Shown in pieces: positions 17,633-26,623 of a stretch of 64,000 nucleotides of DNA. The stretch comes from Legionella spiritensis (GTDB taxonomy: Bacteria; Pseudomonadota; Gammaproteobacteria; Legionellales; Legionellaceae): NCBI RefSeq assembly GCF_900186965.1, contig NZ_LT906457.1:708501-772500 (forward strand), read 5' to 3'. A program made the position numbers and the translations under genes. The notes under the pieces were generated by a model. It saw only the letters and a list, made by a program, of their open reading frames with translations, did not search any database and was not told where the DNA came from. Each line of letters starts with the position of its first letter. The first letter of the stretch is position 1.

Positions 17633-19282
17633 ATGCACTCAAAATTACATTTATCACCACTTGCCGCCTGCGTACTTATTGCCATGAGTTCCAGTGTTCA
17701 GGCTGCTGATCCGGTCAATTTGCAAGCGACGACATTCCAACGTCTGAAGCAGCAATTTCATGTTGCGGTACCGGGAGTAAAGCAGGTAACAGGTGTCTCG
17801 GCGGATAGCCTGCAGTTTGTTAAAAAGCATTCTGACAGGAATCTGGTAACCCATACCCGTTTACAGCAGCAATATGCCGGATTTAAGGTTTTTGGCGGCT
17901 ATGCCATAGTACACAGTACTCATTCCGGACAAGCCTTATTGCAGAATCATAACGATGTGAGCATGAATGGCGTTGTATACACCGGTTTACAGAATGAATT
18001 AGGCAAACCGGCCGCAGATTTTGTCAGCCGCGGGAACAAGGCCCTGGAGCAGTTCATTGATCTCTACAAATCCAAGGATATCAGCGAACAGCAAGTCACG
18101 CCCATGGTATATATCGATGACAATCATCAGGCGCACTGGGCCTATAAAGTCAGTGTGTTCGTCCGTCACGACGATAAAATTCCCGAGAGGCCCACAGCCA
18201 TTATTGACGCAGAATCTTTCAAGCCGTTCATCCAGTGGAATGATTTAAAAACGGAAAAAGCCCCGGTAAAAGGAAGGGGATTCGGTGGCAATCAAAAAAT
18301 GGGGGAGTATGAGTTTGGCAGTGGTAACTACCCTTATCTTGAATTGACTCGCGAAGCCGATGAAGACATGTGTTTTATGGAAAACGACCATGTAAAAGTG
18401 GTGGATATGGAACACCGTTATTATTCCAGCAACAAGCCCATGCAATTTGCATGCGTACAGGATGAGCCTGAACAGGATACGTTCTGGACAGGTTATCAGA
18501 GTGATGGATACGACAGAGACAATGGTGCCTTTTCTCCAACAAACGATGCCTTATACGCCGGTTACGTCATCAAGCATATGTATCATGACTGGTATGGTGT
18601 GGAAGCGTTAGTGAAAAGTGATGGTTCCCCGATGCAACTGGTTATGCGGGTTCATTACGGTTATGGTTATGAAAACGCCTACTGGGACGGCAAGCAAATG
18701 ACCTTCGGCGATGGCGAAGACATGATGTATCCTCTGGTGTCTTTGGGTGTTGGTGCGCATGAAATCAGTCATGGTTTCACGGAACAGCACTCTGAGCTGG
18801 AGTATTTTGGTCAATCCGGTGGTATGAACGAAGCGTTTTCCGATATGGCTGCCCAGGCTGCCGAATTTTATTCTACCGGCGTGAACAGTTGGCAGATTGG
18901 ACCTGAAATCATGAAGGAAGACAGTGGTTATGACGCGCTTCGATATATGGACATGCCCAGCCGTGACGGTATTTCCATTGATCGTGCGGATCAATACTAC
19001 GGAGGATTGGACGTCCATTACTCCAGTGGTGTCTTTAATCATCTCTATTACCTGATTGCCAATCAACCCGGCTGGGATGCACGCAAGGCGTTTGATGTGA
19101 TGGTCAAGGCTAATATGGACTACTGGACGCCTTATTCAACCTTCAGGGAAGGTGGTTGTGGCGTACTGAACGCCGCTCTTGACCTCGGATATTCCGCGGA
19201 GGACGTCAAAAAATCGCTGGATGAAGTAGCGATTGATTATGAGGGTTGTTTTATACATATTCCGGAACCTAAGCATTCCTGA
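17633..19282 (+). CDS. proA: Secreted zinc metalloprotease, M4 (thermolysin) family, ProA/Msp-like
   Basis: 549 aa. A signal peptide (about 1-24, ending SSVQA) precedes a long propeptide with FTP-like and PepSY-like character, and then the catalytic domain. The zinc motif HEISH is at 376-380 and the third ligand is Glu400 in GGMNEAFSD. YYGGLDVHYSSGVFNH carries the conserved transition-state histidine. Length and order match the major secreted protease of Legionella, which is exported by the type II system and degrades host proteins. It overlaps the convergent hydrolase gene by 14 bases. Confidence 0.93.
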   Translation: MHSKLHLSPLAACVLIAMSSSVQAADPVNLQATTFQRLKQQFHVAVPGVKQVTGVSADSLQFVKKHSDRNLVTHTRLQQQYAGFKVFGGYAIVHSTHSGQALLQNHNDVSMNGVVYTGLQNELGKPAADFVSRGNKALEQFIDLYKSKDISEQQVTPMVYIDDNHQAHWAYKVSVFVRHDDKIPERPTAIIDAESFKPFIQWNDLKTEKAPVKGRGFGGNQKMGEYEFGSGNYPYLELTREADEDMCFMENDHVKVVDMEHRYYSSNKPMQFACVQDEPEQDTFWTGYQSDGYDRDNGAFSPTNDALYAGYVIKHMYHDWYGVEALVKSDGSPMQLVMRVHYGYGYENAYWDGKQMTFGDGEDMMYPLVSLGVGAHEISHGFTEQHSELEYFGQSGGMNEAFSDMAAQAAEFYSTGVNSWQIGPEIMKEDSGYDALRYMDMPSRDGISIDRADQYYGGLDVHYSSGVFNHLYYLIANQPGWDARKAFDVMVKANMDYWTPYSTFREGGCGVLNAALDLGYSAEDVKKSLDEVAIDYEGCFIHIPEPKHS

Positions 19283-20120
19283 AAAAATCAACCAGATACT
19301 GTCCAACAGTATCTGGTTGCTCCATATGTAAATGGTGGCCGCCACGATATTGAACCACTTCTATATCTCTTACGGCATTAATTCTTCGTTGCATATCCTC
19401 TTCATCAAAATTAAAGCCTTGCTCTGCCAGTAGCAAACAAGTTTTTACATCAATATTTTCCAGACAGGAAATAATCTGGGTTTCAGTCAGGCGTAATGGA
19501 TTAGGAGTTAATAATCTCCGATCATGCTGCCAATAATAGACATCACCTTCTTTACGCACACCGCGTTCGCATAAAATTCTGGCGTGTTCAAGAGACAGAT
19601 AGCCTGTTTTTGCTCTTGCTTTGGCAGCATCTTCCCGTGAAGCGTAGTGTTTTTCCTGTTTGGTAATTTCATTTAATTGTTGCAGGAGATAATTGGATAA
19701 CTGGCTTCGGCAGGTGCGTTCCGGATGAGAAAAGGGTCCAATGGCTTCTATCAGAGCCAGGGAATGAAATCGTTCAGGCGCAACACCTGCGGCCAGACTG
19801 GCCAGGCAGGCGCCCATGGAATGGCCAAGTAAATGAGTTTTTTTCAATTGCAGGGCATTAAGAATGTTAATCAGAATGAAAATACCGTCAATAAAATGAT
19901 AATTACAACCTGCCGGCAGATGAGACGAGTATCCATGGCCCGGTAAATCCACGGCAATGACGTAAAAATCCTGTTCCAGGCAAGGTGCCAGCAGTTCAAA
20001 GGAATTCGCGTTATCGAGCCAGCCATGTAAAGCAAGGATTGCGGGGTTTTGTTTGTGTCCCCAGATTTTATACCCAATAGTAAAACCGGGTATGGAAAGC
20101 ATGAGTGTTTTGGCATTCAT
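19269..20120 (-). CDS. Alpha/beta hydrolase
   Basis: 283 aa. The oxyanion region LHGWLDNANSF and the nucleophile elbow GHSMGACLAS (Ser about residue 98) are present; a histidine in YRGGHHLHMEQPD near the C-terminus fits the catalytic triad. The substrate cannot be told from sequence; esterase, lipase and thioesterase are all possible. It is convergent with and overlaps proA by 14 bases. In Legionella this gene sits beside proA, as here. Confidence 0.88.
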   Translation of the reverse strand: MNAKTLMLSIPGFTIGYKIWGHKQNPAILALHGWLDNANSFELLAPCLEQDFYVIAVDLPGHGYSSHLPAGCNYHFIDGIFILINILNALQLKKTHLLGHSMGACLASLAAGVAPERFHSLALIEAIGPFSHPERTCRSQLSNYLLQQLNEITKQEKHYASREDAAKARAKTGYLSLEHARILCERGVRKEGDVYYWQHDRRLLTPNPLRLTETQIISCLENIDVKTCLLLAEQGFNFDEEDMQRRINAVRDIEVVQYRGGHHLHMEQPDTVGQYLVDFFRNA

Positions 20121-20311
20121 AGGTTTGGTACAGGTTATTGTTTTATTAATAATAGCTTAACACACTAAGGATATGAACAGGCGGGAAGACAGGATGTTGA
20201 CGAGATACTAGCCTGGACAATGCTGATAAGCTGCGATGATGGATACAAAGAATACAAAATGAAGAGTTGATGATATGCTTTAGATAGGTTATTCATTTTA
20301 TTTCATGAGAT

Positions 20312-21079
20312 ATGTATCAATCGTCGTCCCACAGCCTGTCCTTGATGACATACAATATCCATAAAGGATTTGGAGTGGGGCGACGTCGTTTTCTGTTACC
20401 GGAAATGCGGGAGGCGATTTCCGAGTTAAATCCCGATTTTGTATTTTTACAGGAAGTGCAGGGTCAGCATTCACGTCGAGAAAAACGGATCGATGATTGG
20501 CCGATTTCCCCCCAATTTGAATACATTGCGGAAAAAATCTGGCCTCACTATCTTTATGCCAAAAACGCTATCTATCAATCCGGACATCATGGCAATGCCA
20601 TTTTAAGCAAATATCCGTTTGCCGCGTTTGAGAATACCAATCTTTCTTCAAGCCGCAGGGCTTCCCGCAGCATTTTACATGGGCAAATCAAGATAGCAGG
20701 CTCTCTGCCGACAACACTGCATTTGTTATGTGTTCATTTAGGGTTATTTAAAGCGGAGCGTGCCTCGCAATGCGAAGAATTGATGCGGAGAATTTCCGAG
20801 ACAATTCCAGCCCATGAACCCTTGCTTATGGCTGGAGATTTTAATGATTGGCGCCGTGTTTTATCAAAACCTCTGGCGGATCATTTGGGTATAAGGGAAG
20901 CGTTTTATAGCAAGGAGGGTCAGTATGCACGATCCTATCCGGCGATCAAACCGGCATTGTGTGTGGACAGGATTTATTTTCGCGGCGTAAACGTGGTTGA
21001 GGTTCAATGCCTGCAAGGCAAGCCCTGGCGGTTATTATCTGATCATGTTCCACTTTTTGCCCGGATTGAAATTTGTTGA
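20312..21079 (+). CDS. Endonuclease/exonuclease/phosphatase (EEP) family protein
   Basis: 255 aa, without a signal peptide. The EEP fold motifs are in order: MTYNIHKGFG (first metal-binding Asn), FVFLQEVQG (Glu), MAGDFNDWR (Asp/Asn pair) and LLSDHVPLFARIE at the C-terminus (Asp-His). The catalytic set is complete. Family members cut nucleic acid phosphodiesters or phosphoinositides; the actual substrate is unknown. The gene stands alone between divergent and convergent neighbours. Confidence 0.88.
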   Translation: MYQSSSHSLSLMTYNIHKGFGVGRRRFLLPEMREAISELNPDFVFLQEVQGQHSRREKRIDDWPISPQFEYIAEKIWPHYLYAKNAIYQSGHHGNAILSKYPFAAFENTNLSSSRRASRSILHGQIKIAGSLPTTLHLLCVHLGLFKAERASQCEELMRRISETIPAHEPLLMAGDFNDWRRVLSKPLADHLGIREAFYSKEGQYARSYPAIKPALCVDRIYFRGVNVVEVQCLQGKPWRLLSDHVPLFARIEIC

Positions 21080-21144
21080 ACAACAGGCGATTGCCAAAAG
21101 CTTGCTTCCGGCAATCGTGAAAGTAATTAAAGTGGAATCCCTGA

Positions 21145-22155
21145 TTATTCCATATCGGGCTGATATTCGCCAAAACAGGCGGCGCTGTTGAGACGAGCTC
21201 GTTTTAACAGTGCTTGTTGCGCTGCTTCAACCTTGGAAGAATGACCTCCCCACGTATTCAGGCAGTCTTCCTGGAGTGCGCGTCCATAGGAAAAGCTCAA
21301 TGTCCAGGGTTGATAGCCGCTACTGTTGATGGCATTAAGGTTGGCTGTAGCCTGTTGTGGTGTTTGACCCCCTGACAGGAAATTAATGGTTGGTACGGCG
21401 GCCGGAACATTATTACGAAACACGTCAATAGTATAATCGGCTATTTCTTCCGGGCTACTGAATGGATTAAAACTTTTACCGGATGTGATCATGCTGGGTT
21501 TTAACACAATATGTTCCAATTCAACCTGGTGGATAAAAAGAGCGCGAAACAATTCGTGCAACACCATTTCACAGGCTTCCGCACAATGTTCAATGGTATG
21601 TTCGCCATCCATTAATACTTCCGGTTCTACAATAGGTATAATCCCGACGGATTGGCAGGCGGCCGCATAACGGGCCAGAACTTCGGCCCCTGCCTTGATG
21701 GCGGTAATGCTTGGCGTGTATTCGCCTATGCTGTATACGTTACGCCATTTGGCGAATTTGGCGCCCTGTTCCTTAAATTGCAGAAGACGCTCCGTTAATC
21801 CGTCAAGACCCTGGGTGATCTTTTCATTGTCGGTATTGGTCAGATCAACCAGTCCTTTATCCACTTTGATACCGGGCAAGATACCTTTTTCGGCAAATAT
21901 CTGGGTGATGGGGGTGCCTTTCTCATCATTATGGTGGAAGGTTTCTTCAAATAAAATAACGCCGTTAATGTATTGCTCCAGTCCCTCGGTATTGGCCAGA
22001 AGGAGGCGGTAATCACGGCGATTGTCTTCGGTATTCTCAATGCCGATTCCGGCGAAACGTTTGCCAATAGTCCCGGTACTTTCATCGGCGGCTAAAATGC
22101 CTTTGCCATCCTGGAGAAGATGCTCCATGGTTGCTGATAATTCATCGTAATACAT
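21145..22155 (-). CDS. Class I fructose-bisphosphate aldolase
   Basis: 336 aa. The motifs are those of the class I, Schiff-base enzyme: LAADESTGTIGKRF near the N-terminus, VDKGLVDL, FAKWRNVYSIG and HIVLKPSMITSG with the lysine expected to form the Schiff base; FLSGGQTPQQATANLNAIN closes the active site. It cleaves fructose 1,6-bisphosphate reversibly. Most gammaproteobacteria use class II aldolase, but class I is what I recall for Legionella. The FNR-like gene is divergent in function but lies 42 bases upstream on the same strand. Confidence 0.92.
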   Translation of the reverse strand: MYYDELSATMEHLLQDGKGILAADESTGTIGKRFAGIGIENTEDNRRDYRLLLANTEGLEQYINGVILFEETFHHNDEKGTPITQIFAEKGILPGIKVDKGLVDLTNTDNEKITQGLDGLTERLLQFKEQGAKFAKWRNVYSIGEYTPSITAIKAGAEVLARYAAACQSVGIIPIVEPEVLMDGEHTIEHCAEACEMVLHELFRALFIHQVELEHIVLKPSMITSGKSFNPFSSPEEIADYTIDVFRNNVPAAVPTINFLSGGQTPQQATANLNAINSSGYQPWTLSFSYGRALQEDCLNTWGGHSSKVEAAQQALLKRARLNSAACFGEYQPDME

Positions 22156-22197
22156 AATTTATTGTCTCCTGGTCATTACTAGGGCGTATCCCTAAAG

Positions 22198-22932
22198 TTA
22201 TTTTGAAATATATTTTTCCCGGATAATTTGTTGCATGGCAAATCCTCTCTCTTGCAACGCACGAAACGCGTCATCGATCATACCGGGATTTCCACACAAA
22301 TAAACCACATCGTTTTCGGGGTTTGGTTCCAGTTCCGCAAACGCGTGTTGTACATAGCCTGTGTATTCATTTTCCTGCAGGGTTTCCTTGTTTTCCCGGC
22401 TTAAATGAGCACGAAACGTCACTTGCGGGTGCTCTTTGGCCAAGGCTCGGAATTCCTCGGGGTAAAGAAGGTCTTCCCGTTTCTGGACACCTTGTAAAAT
22501 GACAATCTGTAAGGAAGGATTGCGCTCAAGGCGGGTTTTCAGTTCGGTTATCATGGATCTGTAAGGGGTGATCCCGGTGCTGGTAGCAGCCAGAATGTAG
22601 CGTTTGGGCATATCGTCTTTTAGTATCAACCGACCGAAAGGTCCATTAATGTTGATGGTATCGCCGGGGGATAAATGAAACAGCAAGTCGGTGCCGGGGC
22701 CGCCTTCCACATAGCCGGCTGCAAACTCTATGCGATTGTTTTGTTGGGGGGTATTGGCAATACTGTAGCTGCGTCGCAGTATTTTATTATCCCGTTCAAA
22801 ATGAATCGTGATAAATTGTCCCGGAGTATAATTAAAAGCGGGGGATAACTCGCGCTTAAAAATAAAATGTTTCACATTTGGAGAAAGCATGAACGCTTCT
22901 TCCAGTACGATGGGAAAGGTTTTGACTTGCAT
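22198..22932 (-). CDS. FAD/NAD(P)H oxidoreductase, ferredoxin-NADP reductase-like
   Basis: 244 aa from the ATG at 22930-22932 (MQVKTFPIVL); an in-frame ATG nine codons upstream has no ribosome site, whereas AGGCTG precedes this one. Motifs: LRRSYSIANTP (FAD binding), GPFGRLIL, AATSTGITPYRSMI (NAD(P) phosphate) and LCGNPGMIDD near the C-terminus. No iron-sulfur domain is attached, so it should pass electrons to a separate carrier such as ferredoxin or flavodoxin. The partner is unknown. Confidence 0.87.
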   Translation of the reverse strand: MQVKTFPIVLEEAFMLSPNVKHFIFKRELSPAFNYTPGQFITIHFERDNKILRRSYSIANTPQQNNRIEFAAGYVEGGPGTDLLFHLSPGDTININGPFGRLILKDDMPKRYILAATSTGITPYRSMITELKTRLERNPSLQIVILQGVQKREDLLYPEEFRALAKEHPQVTFRAHLSRENKETLQENEYTGYVQHAFAELEPNPENDVVYLCGNPGMIDDAFRALQERGFAMQQIIREKYISK

Positions 22933-23111
22933 AATTTTACAGCCTGGCTTTAAAAACATCTAATATAGGGGAAAAATCAAGCATTGCAAGGGTATGGGCC
23001 GCTGATATTTCGTTTTATAGTTGTAATGGCATTTGAATAGGTACTATTTTCCCCGTGTAAGGCAAACTATCAACAAACCCCGGTAAAGGAAATGAGTGTA
23101 TAATTATTAAT

Positions 23112-23654
23112 ATGACCAGTGACGATTTAGTAATGATGATCGGCAATTTAAGCCGATCGCTTTTTCCGGTGCAGCATCTTATTTCAGGGGCTGCTTATCT
23201 GGTAGGTATTCTTTTTTTTATAACGGCAATCTCCAAATTGCGTAAAATAGGGGATGCCCGAGCGCGCTCATCCTCGCAAGAGAAAATGTTTGTTCCCCTG
23301 GCCTATTTTCTGGGCGGTGCCGCGCTGCTTTTTTTGCCGTCAGCCGTAGGTGTTTTATCCAACACGACGTTTGGAGTGGGAAATATACTGCAATACACGT
23401 CCTTTAATCCCTATGACATTACCAATTCAATGGGGCTTATCATCCAGACCGTCGGTTTGATTTGGTTTTTTCGCGGATGCGTGTTGCTGGTTCACGCCAG
23501 TGAGCCCGGGGTTCAGCATGGGCCTAAAGGTATGGCCTTTTTATGCGCCGGTGTACTGGCTATGAATTTCAAGGTGACGTTGTCTACAGCCAACTCGATT
23601 ATTGAGAAAATGATTGCCGTTACGTTGACAGTCAAGAGTTCTCAGGGATTTTAG
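23112..23654 (+). CDS. dotV: DotV/IcmC(DotE)-like Dot/Icm inner-membrane protein
   Basis: 180 aa with four hydrophobic segments (about 20-42, 61-83, 108-128, 140-158) and short polar loops. The size, the PVQHLISGAAYLVGI start of the first helix and the repeated small-residue helices match the related DotE/DotP/DotV family of type IVB secretion inner-membrane proteins. The location, four genes downstream of proA, is where I recall dotV in L. pneumophila, away from the two main dot/icm clusters. Choosing dotV over icmC therefore rests on position. Its TAG stop (23652-23654) is the start of a repeat element. Confidence 0.72.
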   Translation: MTSDDLVMMIGNLSRSLFPVQHLISGAAYLVGILFFITAISKLRKIGDARARSSSQEKMFVPLAYFLGGAALLFLPSAVGVLSNTTFGVGNILQYTSFNPYDITNSMGLIIQTVGLIWFFRGCVLLVHASEPGVQHGPKGMAFLCAGVLAMNFKVTLSTANSIIEKMIAVTLTVKSSQGF

Positions 23655-23732
23655 GCTCTGTGCACTTATCTTTTATCGGCTGTAAATTACCTCAATTTTC
23701 GCTTCGATAAAAGATAAATGCACAGAGCCTGG
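23651..23732. mobile_element. MITE-like element, family F
   Basis: About 80 bp. The left end TAGGCTCTGTGCACTTATC and the reverse complement of the right end CAGGCTCTGTGCATTTATC continue as inverted repeats for about 27 bp, through CTTTTATCG, with one or two mismatches. Only about 25 bases lie between the arms, so transcripts would fold into one long hairpin and might end dotV transcription. The first TAG is the dotV stop; the last bases CTGG are shared with element B2. Confidence 0.75.
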
Positions 23733-23878
23733 TACTACAGTGGTATTTTGAAAAGGATCCCTATTTATGTACTCATTTTTGCTCATTGATTGTTATCTCT
23801 GCGCAGGCGGAGATCTATTTTAAGGTGAATGGATTCCCGATTTCTCGGGAATGACAGAACTTACCACTGTAGTACTAG
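23729..23878. mobile_element. MITE-like element, family B, copy B2 (full length)
   Basis: 150 bp, inverted relative to B1 at 15970-16119 and nearly identical to it along the whole length. The ends are CTGGTACTACAGTGGTA and, on the minus strand, CTAGTACTACAGTGGTA. The terminal CTAG (23875-23878) contains the stop codon of the minus-strand DUF3579-like gene. Together with family F it fills the whole gap between that gene and dotV. Confidence 0.85.
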
Positions 23879-24168
23879 GCCGTGTCTTCATTGTCTTCGT
23901 TACAAATTCTGAGATTATTGGTTTTGGCAAAATCTAATATGGACTGATAAATCTGGGGGCTGGATTCTTTCAATTTGGGGTCAAGAACCACGCATTTGTA
24001 GCCATCGACGTTTACGCTGGGCTGTAAAAGAGGGGAATATTGTATTCGACTGTTTTTAAAGCTGGCCATGGCGCCGCTCATTCGTTCGGCCCAGTCGCTT
24101 GGCCGAAACCGTTTTCCCTGGGAGGTAATGCCCTCGATAACTATTTTTTTGTCTTTGGAGTTAGACAT
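23875..24168 (-). CDS. DUF3579-like small protein
   Basis: 97 aa, soluble. It shows the pattern I associate with DUF3579: IEGITSQGKRFRPSDWAERMSG at the N-terminus, then a C-terminal half with CVVLDPKLKESSP. I know of no established function. It is convergent with dotV, with only repeat elements between, and divergent from pssA. The stop TAG is the end of element B2, so its C-terminus may have been altered by the insertion. Confidence 0.7.
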   Translation of the reverse strand: MSNSKDKKIVIEGITSQGKRFRPSDWAERMSGAMASFKNSRIQYSPLLQPSVNVDGYKCVVLDPKLKESSPQIYQSILDFAKTNNLRICNEDNEDTA

Positions 24169-24285
24169 CGGCGAATTATTTTAAGTACAGTATGGCTATT
24201 ATAGCATCATCAATAACAAACAACGAAGTTATGGCGGGCATGCTTGCTGTTGTGCTAGCATGATAACCGTTTTTATATCACGAGA

Positions 24286-25026
24286 GTGGGCGCTGTGAAC
24301 CAGAAAGAAAGTCATTCCGGAATTTATTTATTACCTAACCTGTTTACAACAGCCAGTCTGTTTGCAGCGTTTTATGCTATTGTCGCCTCCCTGAAAGGTC
24401 AGCATGAAACTGCGATTATTGCGATATTCATCGGGATGCTGGCGGATGGTCTGGACGGACGCATTGCACGCTTGACCAATACCCAAACGGCTTTTGGCGC
24501 GGAATATGACAGTTTATCGGATATGGTCACTTTCGGGGTAGCTCCCTCGCTTCTGCTCTATAGCTGGAATTTGCAGCATCTGGGGAAAATAGGATGGTTG
24601 GTTGCGTTTGTCTACACGGCGGCCGTCGCCTTGCGCCTGGCTCGCTTTAATACCCAGATAGGCATTGCCGATAAACGGTATTTCCAGGGGCTGGCCTGTC
24701 CTCCGGCCGCGGCAATAGTCACTTCCTTTACCTGGTTGTGTCATCAAAACCACCTGAATAATCTTTTTATTTCCATTATTACCGCGGTTATTGCAGTTGT
24801 GGCTGCCGTTCTTATGGTCAGTAATATTCGTTATTACAGCTTTAAAGAGATTGATTTTAAAGGCAAGGTACCTTTTTTATATTTGTTATTGATGATTGTC
24901 TTGTTTGTCGCCATCGCGGCCAATCCGTCGGTGGTATTATTTATCGGGTTTGTCGTTTATGCTTTGTCCGGACCACTGCAAACGGCGTTTGCGCTATATC
25001 GTATGCGTAAATTGCGTAAACGCTGA
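24286..25026 (+). CDS. pssA: CDP-diacylglycerol-serine O-phosphatidyltransferase
   Basis: 246 aa from a GTG at 24286; a second GTG at 24295 is equally plausible and removes three residues. The CDP-alcohol phosphotransferase signature is complete: Asp54, DGRIAR (57-62), Gly71, Asp75 and Asp79. Several membrane helices follow. This is the membrane, subclass II type of PssA found in Bacillus, not the E. coli peripheral type. It makes phosphatidylserine, the precursor of phosphatidylethanolamine. There is no psd gene nearby. Confidence 0.92.
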   Translation: MGAVNQKESHSGIYLLPNLFTTASLFAAFYAIVASLKGQHETAIIAIFIGMLADGLDGRIARLTNTQTAFGAEYDSLSDMVTFGVAPSLLLYSWNLQHLGKIGWLVAFVYTAAVALRLARFNTQIGIADKRYFQGLACPPAAAIVTSFTWLCHQNHLNNLFISIITAVIAVVAAVLMVSNIRYYSFKEIDFKGKVPFLYLLLMIVLFVAIAANPSVVLFIGFVVYALSGPLQTAFALYRMRKLRKR

Positions 25027-25198
25027 CAGGCCGGATAGATTGTTCGGACTTCCGGCAAAACGGTTGGATTTAAGTGCCTGACAAGGGAGAAATCATCACC
25101 GTAAACGCTTCCCGGATGGACAGTTTCAAACGTTTGCAATTTATCAGGGTTTTACAAAAATGATCAATAACCCGCTTGATCCGTTATGGAAAAAGGCG

Positions 25199-25468
25199 TT
25201 ATTCCGGCTCTCCAAAGCGGTTATTGATGAGTTCAACCAGGGCTTTTTCCATGGGCTCTTCGTCGGGTCCGTCAATTTGCAAGGTTAGTTCGCTTCCCTT
25301 GCTGGCCGCAAGCATCATGACTCCCATAATACTCTTGCCGTTTACTGTCTGTCCGTCCCTGGTAACATCAATATGGCTTTGAAATTTAGAGGCGGTGGAC
25401 ACAAACTTTGCAGACGCTCTGGCATGTAAACCGAGTTTGTTAATAATTGTTAATGTAGTTTTTATCAT
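25199..25468 (-). CDS. ptsH: HPr-family phosphocarrier (NPr-like)
   Basis: 89 aa. The phosphorylated histidine is His15 in LGLHARASAKF. The GKSIMGVMMLAA segment is conserved around the regulatory serine site. With ptsN and rpoN on the same strand and no sugar permease, it is best seen as part of a nitrogen-type regulatory phosphotransfer chain. A 98-base gap separates it from ptsN upstream. In E. coli the corresponding gene is npr, with rapZ between; rapZ is absent here. Confidence 0.92.
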   Translation of the reverse strand: MIKTTLTIINKLGLHARASAKFVSTASKFQSHIDVTRDGQTVNGKSIMGVMMLAASKGSELTLQIDGPDEEPMEKALVELINNRFGEPE

Positions 25469-25566
25469 AGCGCCGACAATGTATCATGTGTACTCCATTG
25501 TCACAATCCGGTTATGCAAAAAAAGCGGAGTTCAGGCAATCAGGCACCACGTCCACTGCCAGTGAT

Positions 25567-26037
25567 TCATGCCGCGGAAGGTTCTGTAATATCTTCGGTC
25601 AGAATTCTGTATAGCTCGTCATGGCTGGTGGCTTGACGACAGGCGTTTCGGAAAACAGGGCAACTGACCTGCTTGAGAATAGCCGAGAGAATTTTTAAGT
25701 GTTGTTCCGGCGCAGTTTCTGGAATGAGCAAGCCTACAACCAGATCGGCGGGTTGTTTATCCTCGGCGCCAAAATCAACAGGATGTATGAGACGAATGAC
25801 ACAGGTTTTGGCAGTTTTTGTTTTACTACAACGCACATGGGGAAGGATCACGCCACAACCGATAGATGTGCTTCCAAGCGTTTCACGCCGCCAGTAAGCC
25901 TCAAACAATTCATCAACATTTAAACCGTCGTTATCTTCAGCCAGCATCTGGCTGATTTTAAGGAGTACACCTGTTTTGCTGTGAGAGGTACGATCAATAC
26001 GCACACAATTTCTGGAAAGATAATCTCGAAGATGCAT
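25567..26037 (-). CDS. ptsN: PTS IIA-like nitrogen regulatory protein
   Basis: 156 aa. The EIIA-Fru/Ntr fold is indicated by ALGSTSIG-like RRETLGSTSIGCGVILPHVR, with the phosphorylated His67 in ILPHVRC, and by LLIPETAPEQHLKILSAI. EIIA-Ntr passes or receives phosphate from NPr and regulates potassium and stress responses in other bacteria. It lies downstream of hpf, but a 267-base gap with a repeat element separates the two genes, so it may have its own promoter. Confidence 0.92.
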   Translation of the reverse strand: MHLRDYLSRNCVRIDRTSHSKTGVLLKISQMLAEDNDGLNVDELFEAYWRRETLGSTSIGCGVILPHVRCSKTKTAKTCVIRLIHPVDFGAEDKQPADLVVGLLIPETAPEQHLKILSAILKQVSCPVFRNACRQATSHDELYRILTEDITEPSAA

Positions 26038-26186
26038 GATTGAAATGATGAATAAAATTAAGACGATTTTACTCCTTTCAGTGCATGCTTTTCAATGGTT
26101 CCGGGCAAAATCCTGTTTCGATCAAATAAGTTTTAAAATCAAAGAGATTCACAGGATTATTAGTATAACTATTGATCACAGTGTAG

Positions 26187-26307
26187 GCCATAGCCCCTGA
26201 CCCAACAACGTCAGGAAATAAGTTGGCGCGTTATGCTGACCAACCATTTTTGTTGGGTCAGGGGATCAACCTACCAATTTTTGGATGCGAGAAGCACACG
26301 GAACCTA
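26187..26307. mobile_element. Palindromic element downstream of hpf (family G)
   Basis: A perfect 15-bp inverted repeat, CCCCTGACCCAACAA at 26194-26208 with its complement at 26250-26264, has weaker pairing outside it (GTAGG with CCTAC). The right edge, read on the minus strand, is TAGGTTCCGTGTGCTTCTC, beginning with the hpf stop codon and resembling the ends of families D and F. The left boundary is unclear; a degenerate GGTTCCGGGCAAAA near 26096 may be the other end. Confidence 0.6.
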
Positions 26308-26598
26308 ATCTCTATGGCCGCGTGTTTTCTCTTTGTGCTTAATCAGTTGCCTGTCAAGCTTATCCACCAAATCATCAATCGCAGCGTACATATCCTGTGA
26401 TTCGGCTCGGGCATACAATTCACCTTTGGCTACCAGAATGGAGGCTTCTGCAATTTGCTGCAGTTTTTCTATATCAAAAATGACCTTGATTGCGGTGATT
26501 TGATCATAGTGGCGTTCGAGCTTATCAAATTTATCCTGTGTCAGGGCTTTGAGTGCGGGTGTGACTTCGACATTGCGGCCGGTGAAGTTAATTTCCAT
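26305..26598 (-). CDS. hpf: Ribosome hibernation promoting factor (short HPF type)
   Basis: 97 aa from the ATG at 26596-26598, chosen because AAGGAGGATGTT stands directly before it; a frame five codons longer has no such site. MEINFTGRNVEVTPALK and the HPF/RaiA beta-alpha fold segments AEASILVAKGELYARAES and LVDKLDRQLIKHKEK are evident. It binds the 30S subunit in stationary phase. It follows rpoN by 25 bases. The stop TAG (26305-26307) is the edge of a repeat element. Confidence 0.93.
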   Translation of the reverse strand: MEINFTGRNVEVTPALKALTQDKFDKLERHYDQITAIKVIFDIEKLQQIAEASILVAKGELYARAESQDMYAAIDDLVDKLDRQLIKHKEKTRGHRD

Positions 26599-26623
26599 AA
26601 CATCCTCCTTCAATCATTTAATA

